NCBI GenBank assembly: GCA_020205615.1
Contig: CM035163.1
Coordinates: 45,849,652 to 45,913,651, forward strand
From: Panax quinquefolius
Taxonomy: Eukaryota; Streptophyta; Magnoliopsida; Apiales; Araliaceae
DNA length: 64,000 nt
Reading direction: 5' to 3'
The translations under genes and the position numbers were made by a program. The notes beneath the pieces are model-generated. The model was not told where the DNA came from and made no database searches. It saw only the letters and a list, made by a program, of their open reading frames with translations. Position 1 is the stretch's first letter. The number at the start of each line of letters is the position of its first letter. This document shows, one piece after another, positions 58,614 through 64,000 of this stretch.

Positions 58614-59886
58614 TGTAAAATTCTGTAAATGAATTTATAATTAACAACATTTTAACATACATTCTTTTATTAATTACCAAAATAATTTAGGTCTTGTTTT
58701 AAATTGGTATCTCCCACTATTTTCTTCAAACTATATTACCTCACTTATATAGTTCGCAAGCAAAATCTAATTAAAGATTTGCTAGTGAGAATAAGGATCC
58801 CATTTCAAATGTATATAGCCTTGTGGTGACACAACAAACTATATATAAATAAATAGGTAGACAACTTTTGTCAATTACATCAACTATGCAACTCCTTTTC
58901 TTTTTGCCTCTTAGATTATTTTGATCAAGTGGTGGCACATCCGAATCAAAATTATCCAAGTTAAGTCCGACCTAGCACTCCATATATTCAAAAAAGAAAA
59001 TATCATCCTTGTGGTGACACAACAAAATAATATTGTTCAATTTTCTTTATAAGCATCAAATGTGATAAATTAACATCTTAAATACTTAATACTTGCCTTG
59101 TGGTGACACAACAAACTCATATTAAATATTTAATACTCTATTAATTTTATCATGCTAGAAGGCTGACGCTCGATATTCCAATTATCTTTGAACGCTTAGG
59201 ACTTAATATAAAAAATTGAGGGGTTTGTTATTAATTTGTCTCATCTTGTTTAGCGGCATTACGCATATATATATAAAATACGCGTCATATTAATGAACAT
59301 GCGAAGCATGTTTGCATAATATATAATATATATATAGTATAAGCATGCACATATAGAATACTATATTCTACCCGGATTGATTATGGACTTATATTCTAGT
59401 TTGGTTCACTAGAGCCACCAAGTGAACCAAAAGGTCAAACCCTAGGGGTGCAAGAAATAATATTTAAATATAACTATTACATTTAAACCCGGGCTCCATT
59501 ACAAACGGGTCTTCAAGCGCTCCTTGATTTCTAATTCTTCAAAATTAATTCTAACTATTCCTATTACAAAACTATTTGAAATAAATAGAAACCTTGATCA
59601 GCAGTCAAGGGGAAGTACATAGGAGAGATATAGAATTTACATTTAGAAAAATTAGAGAAGACGAGGTACGCAGACCCCATTTAATAAAACCCATACATTC
59701 ATGCATCCAACTAAAATAAAATCCAATCACATTGGTCAATTGTCCATAATCAATCTCATTTATTATCATACACATCATCATATGCATCAATAAATAACAT
59801 TCATCATATGAATAATAAACATTTAATATATATATTGATATCATTTAATGGGCAAATTTAGTTAGTATAAAATCTATTTTTGAATT

Positions 59887-60478
59887 AAAATAAACTCCTT
59901 TATTTCAATCCAAATTTAAATCAAAATAAAACTATTTTATTTTAATTTATCCAATTTTGAATAAAATAAACTATTTTATTTTAATCAAAATAAACTCCTT
60001 TATTTTAATTAATTATGGAATCCAATTCCATGTAATAAAAAAAAATCTTTAATTAAAATAAACTCTTTTATTTTAATTAATTATGGAATCCAATTCCATG
60101 TAAAAAAAAAATCTTTTATTAAAGGAAACACGGATATTCATTCCTATTCACAAATAAACTCCTTTATTTTGAATAATATGAAATCTTATTTCATATTTAA
60201 ATAAACTCTTTTATTTAAGGAAATTAGGATTATCTTTCCTATTCACAAATAAACTCTTTTATTTTGAATAATATGAAATCTTATTTCATATCTAAATAAA
60301 CTCCTTTATTTAAGGAAACATGTAATCCAATTTCAACTCCAATTAGTTATCATGGAATCCAATTCCAACTCTAATTAGTTAGCATGAAATTCTAATTTTA
60401 AAATTAAAATAAACCTTTTTTTTTTAATATTAAAATAAACTTTTTTTTATTTTAAAATTAAAATAAACATTTTATTTT
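59887..60478 (-). repeat. Serial AAAATAAA/TTTATTTT hairpins in COP3 leader
   Basis: Same design as the COP2 array, with one copy (COP2 unit near 34365) differing in flanks and several loops changed. Arms are kept better than loops. Confidence 0.75.
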
Positions 60479-60528
60479 AATTATAAAATAATTAAGAATA
60501 ATATATATATATAGTATATATATATAAC

Positions 60529-60565
<37 letters not shown>

Positions 60566-60610
60566 CCTGTCGAATTCCTTTATTTAGCCAGCCTTGATTT
60601 ACGTGCATGC

Positions 60611-60708
60611 CATCATTAACAATCATTGGCCAATCATGCCAATCATTAACTTATCATGCCATCATTAACAATCATTGGCCAATCATGCCAATCATTAACT
60701 TATCATGC
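60611..60708. repeat. 49-bp perfect tandem duplication in COP3 leader
   Basis: Two identical units (60611-60659, 60660-60708) beginning CATCATTAACAATCATTGGC, with shorter CATCATTAGC echoes after. Absent from COP2. Confidence 0.9.
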
Positions 60709-60940
60709 ATCATTAGCCATCATTAGCCAATCTTCTTGATTTCCGTGCAGCAATATAAGCTATTTAATTTCCGCTGCCTTCTGATTTGGTGTGATTCACA
60801 GATAAAAAAAAATAAAACAGGTTTCGTTTTTTTTTTTTTTTTTTTTTAAATTTTATACAATAAAATTATGCCCAATTAAATTGTTCTAAACACATATCAA
60901 TATAATATCAAATTAAAACAATTAATAATTTGCATAAAGG

Positions 60941-60957
60941 TTTGGCTCTGATGCCAC
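60941..60957 (-). other. COP3 primer binding site (initiator-Met type)
   Basis: Minus strand GTGGCATCAGAGCCAAA, directly next to the 5' LTR. Confidence 0.88.
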
Positions 60958-62824
60958 TGTTAGGTTTGTAATATTCATAAACGCAATCAAATTACAAAAA
61001 TTAGCGGAAACGTGTAAAAATCAGAGTTTAAAAATTTTTACAAACCATATACCCGGATCACCCTTTATGCACAATTATTAATTAAACGAAGAATAAGAAA
61101 TTATGAAATCATACCCTTGTAAAACGAGCTTCCTCAATGCGAGTTCACCTCCTACTTCTCATGATCTCCTTGAATCTCCTGCAGATTCTTTCCTTTGATC
61201 AATGTAAGCCACCCAAGTGTATGGCCTCTAGAGGTGATCCACCAAAGAAGAAGAATTTTCAAGAAGAAGGGGTATTGGCTCAAACCCTAGTTTTTCCTAT
61301 CTGTATATAAAAAGGAGGCGTACTCTCCAACAATTGGAATAACGTATTACTTAGTCTTAATATCTGATATAAGACTCCTCTTATAAAGATATCAAGTAAC
61401 CCTATTAAAATAAGGTATTATTTAATTAAACTCTTTTAATTAAATGGGCTCCCTAATCTTATTAGGGATAATTAATTAAACTCCTTTAATTAATTTTCCC
61501 TCCTAATCCTATTAGGAATAAATGAGAGTACTTATATTAAATTAATTCCTAAACTCTTTTAGAAATTAAAATAATAATAATTGTAATAATATTAATAAGA
61601 CTCCTCTTATTAATTTATATTTAATATTTCTAAAATATTAAATAATAATATTAAGCTATTTAATTTATTCTATCACCATAGATTAAATTAAATATACTTA
61701 ACATATTATTACGATTATGCCATTAACTTCTTAAATAATTATTCTTCCTTTTATGGTGTGACCCTTTAGGTTCTCCATATTAAACCTAGGTTGTGAATAA
61801 ATCAATTAGAACAATTCTAATCTTATTTAAATAAATAAATTAAACAATTAATTTATTTAAATGAATAATATTTATTCTACAATAGGATAAGCCTCCCAAA
61901 TGTATCATCAATCTACTTTCCGGATAATATAGATTTCAACATTAATCATTAAAGAACCTTTGAGTAAATAGTTATCGTATAATTCAATCCTTCCACCATA
62001 CAATGTCCCAATTAAATATAAGACATGGAATTATTTGTCAAGTCTTATTTTATTTAATTATATGTATTTCGACTCTTAAATGCACAACACCAAATAATGC
62101 AAATTAGAAACTCCATTCTAATTTCATTCTCGCTTAACCAAGGACTACTTTGGTTGTCATTTATCGAATCACATAGGACATTTCTCTTCTTTTAATGTAA
62201 GTGGTAGATTCTTTATCGATCATACATTATCTCCATGTATACAACTTATTATACCCAAGCATACCTTTTGATATACCCTAAGGGTCTTAAGGAATAAGTC
62301 AAAGTATAACTCATCATACACAAGATACTATGATGATCTCAAGTCCAAGGATCACTTGTACTACTATCACTACAGAATTCCTATTGACAGCAAGTAAAAC
62401 TCCATTAGGTATTCCTTAGCGAGCCACGCTCAAAGGAACTTATTCTCTAATAAGCACCTACATACTTGATTTAGTGTCTCCACACAAATGATCATGAGAT
62501 CAATCATCCTCATCTAATGAGCAAGCAACGTATGTACCAATCTATCCCAAGGGTTCACTAATCCCCAATTTAGTAATCCAATGATTGGGAACTATTTTAG
62601 TTTTAAGCTTTCTAAGAATTTAGATCTCATTAGAATGATCATCATCATTATTCTAAAAGCATTGCTTAAAACTATGGGTTTATCACATATTATAAAAACA
62701 AAGATCATGTAGATAATTAAAAGCCTTTTAATAAATTAATACTTTTATTAATAAATGAATAAGATTGTTACAAAGTATATGCTTTATCATCAAACATGAT
62801 TGGCTTGTGTGCATACTACTTTCA
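60958..62824 (-). mobile_element. COP3 5' LTR
   Basis: TGTTAGGTTTGTAATATTC to CATACTACTTTCA, then ATTAG. Near-identical to 53756-55619; differences cluster at CAG/CTG triplets and short runs. Confidence 0.95.
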
Positions 62825-63447
62825 ATTAGGTGACCAAACCTCTCCTTAGAAATGTAACTTTCTAGACATTGCCAATAATGTTATCTAATAATATTATTCA
62901 GATAATATGAATTATTGCTTCGATAATGAAAAATAATTGTGTAATGACAATTATTGAAACAACAAAGAATATAAAATATCAACGCAGAATTATTAACTCA
63001 ATAAAATACCGAATAAAGAATTATCGTGACCATTATTGAGTAAAGCCTTCTTCACGTAAGAATCAACAATTGGTGCAATATCGCGTGTCTTCTTTGTCAA
63101 CAACGCATATTAGTGTGTTTTAACCAACGGGTATTCCAACAAAGATAATTGTAATAACTACGTCGTTATTTATAAACAACTTATATTTGTCATTTTATTC
63201 ATCCAATTAAGCTTCCGTTATGGGGCCCATAAAAATCTCATACTGTCGCATTTAATATTCCCAAACAAGACAAATATTCCACGACCAAACGAATATTCCC
63301 AAACAATAATGAATATTTTATAACCACTTGCTTATTCGAAATATTTGCGTATTTTACCCATAACTATCCACATTAATCAAATCAACCCTTACTATTTCAA
63401 AATAATAAATAGAGGAAATTCCATAAAAAAAAAATTGGGGTCTTACA
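62825..63447 (-). mobile_element. CHR-D 5' LTR, right part
   Basis: Starts with the second ATTAG and GTGACCAAACCTCTCC, colinear with 47930-48553, and ends TTGGGGTCTTACA. It carries the 19-bp dyad array at 63253-63318. Confidence 0.93.
63253..63318. promoter_or_regulatory. 19-bp dyad array (CHR-D 5' LTR)
   Basis: Starts at 63253, 63272, 63291 and 63311 (spacing 19, 19, 20). About 130-195 bp inside the U3 start; the TATA box of this LTR is more than 1.1 kb of LTR sequence downstream. Confidence 0.6.
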
Positions 63448-64000
63448 CACTTCCTCTTTAATTTTTACACATTCTTCATCTTGTAGTTGGGCATTCTTTA
63501 CCTTGTCCACCAAAGTTGGACTAGCTTCTATTTGGAATAGTCATTCATTGGATTCTTTTAGAAATATTATTTCCAACTCTAGCTTTGTCATTGCTAAAAT
63601 AAGCTCCTCATGAGCGGTTATCAACATCAACTTTTCCCGACCTTTCCTATTTAAAGCATCTGCAACCACATTCTCCTTGCCCGGATGATAAAAGATCTCA
63701 CAATCATAATCTGTTATTAATTTCATCCATCTCCTTTGACGCATGTTCAGGTCCTTCTAACTGAAAATATACTTCAGACTCTTATGGTCTGTGTAGATCT
63801 CACATTTTTCTCCATAGAGATAGTGTCTCCATATCTTTAGAGAAAATACCACTGCAGCCAACTCTAAATCATGAGTCAAATATCCTTTCTTATAGTCCTT
63901 CAGTTGTCTTGATGCATATGCAATAACTTTGCCGTTCTGCATAAGCACACAACCTAATCCTTTATGTGAGGCATCATTATACACCACAAAGTTTCCTGTA
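63448..64000 (-). pseudogene. CHR-C RNase H and linker, continuing past the window
   Basis: RNase H motifs in order: [14 protein letters not shown] (Asp), [19 protein letters not shown] (Glu), [13 protein letters not shown] (Asp), then after a [22 protein letters not shown] with the last Asp, and [11 protein letters not shown], which ends the domain. The linker leads to the CACTT duplication at 63448 and continues, beyond CHR-D, into the integrase zinc domain at 45834. Stops sit where CAG (after KYIFS) and CGA (after KESNE) are expected. RT should lie right of 64000. Confidence 0.9.

Larger units (their letters stand above)
58614..60940 (-). other. COP3 5' leader (2.3 kb) with structured repeats
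   Basis: Matches the COP2 leader: CCTTGTGGTGACACAACAA at 58819-58837, 59007-59025 and 59096-59114 plus a degenerate copy near 58922; hairpin array 59887-60478; short (TA)n tract 60497-60562. The segment 60563-60805 differs completely from COP2 (35116-35240) and holds a perfect 49-bp direct duplication. The open frame 59605-59844 crosses this leader and has no domain. Confidence 0.8.
53756..62824 (-). mobile_element. COP3, complete but defective Ty1/copia element
   Basis: LTRs 53756-55619 and 60958-62824 flank 5.3 kb of internal DNA colinear with COP2. Target duplication ATTAG (53751-53755 and 62825-62829) inside the CHR-D 5' LTR. Same orientation as COP2. It is the youngest layer of this nest, since it interrupts CHR-D, which interrupts CHR-C, which interrupts CHR-B. 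Confidence 0.95.
45840..63447 (-). mobile_element. CHR-D chromovirus, carrying nested COP3
   Basis: 3' LTR 45840-48553, internal DNA 48554-51636, 5' LTR 51637-53755 plus 62830-63447. Target duplication CACTT at 45835-45839 and 63448-63452 inside the CHR-C pol frame. The two LTRs are highly alike, so the insertion is fairly recent. The internal part is only 3.1 kb, against the 5 kb or more expected: RNase H and most of RT and integrase are missing. Confidence 0.92.

Overview
This window is plant nuclear repeat DNA: AT-rich heterochromatin made almost wholly of LTR retrotransposons stacked inside one another. I see no host gene, rRNA, tRNA, CRISPR array or bacterial-type operon. Four lineages are recognisable: an Athila-type Ty3/gypsy element (PBS matching tRNA-Asp, DLGA protease, extra ORF after pol), Tat/Ogre-type Ty3/gypsy elements (antisense ORF after integrase), Tekay/Del-like chromoviruses (2.7-3.8 kb LTRs with TGTGACGCCCC and TCTTACA-type ends, PBS of the initiator-Met type), and a Ty1/copia family (1.9 kb LTRs, Met-type PBS). 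This mix points to a large-genome flowering plant; the species cannot be told from the sequence. I use working names: ATH; TAT1, TAT2; CHR-A to CHR-E; COP1 to COP3.

Left part (1-25504). ATH lies on the minus strand at 1-~10010: 3' noncoding DNA, a broken ORF2, integrase, RNase H, RT, protease, gag, PBS and 5' LTR. It sits inside the LTR of chromovirus CHR-E, of which only ~10010-10239 is visible. CHR-E in turn interrupts the integrase reading frame of TAT1, which resumes at 10240. TAT1 continues with tandem repeats, a 527-codon antisense ORF (11926-13509), more repeats, a polypurine tract and its 3' LTR (14764-17179). After that LTR the sequence resumes inside the 5' leader of COP1, so TAT1 interrupts COP1. 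COP1 keeps gag, a deleted pol and a 3' LTR clipped at 23022. It abuts TAT2, a second Tat element with a decayed antisense ORF and 100-bp tandem repeats (to 25504).

Right part (25505-64000). This is one deep nest. CHR-A (plus strand, LTR from 25505) holds the complete copia element COP2 (28083-37260, target duplication AATAG) and is then entered by CHR-B at 37640. CHR-B (LTR 37640-40549, chromodomain end 40550-40767) is entered by CHR-C at 40768. CHR-C (LTR 40768-44578, integrase 44579-45834, RNase H 63448-64000) is split by CHR-D (45840-63447, target duplication CACTT). The 5' LTR of CHR-D is split by COP3 (53756-62824, target duplication ATTAG). The insertion order is therefore CHR-A, CHR-B, CHR-C, CHR-D, COP3.

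No element looks autonomous. Stop codons mostly fit C-to-T change at CAG and CGA codons. All three copia copies share a 3-base loss inside the YVDD motif of RT, so this family probably spread using enzymes supplied by another element. The most interesting signals are the long structured copia leaders (serial hairpins), a 19-bp array of GAATATTC dyads in the chromovirus LTRs, the intact antisense Tat ORF, GC-rich palindromes shared by unrelated lineages, and copy-to-copy differences clustered at CAG/CTG triplets that may partly be sequencing error.
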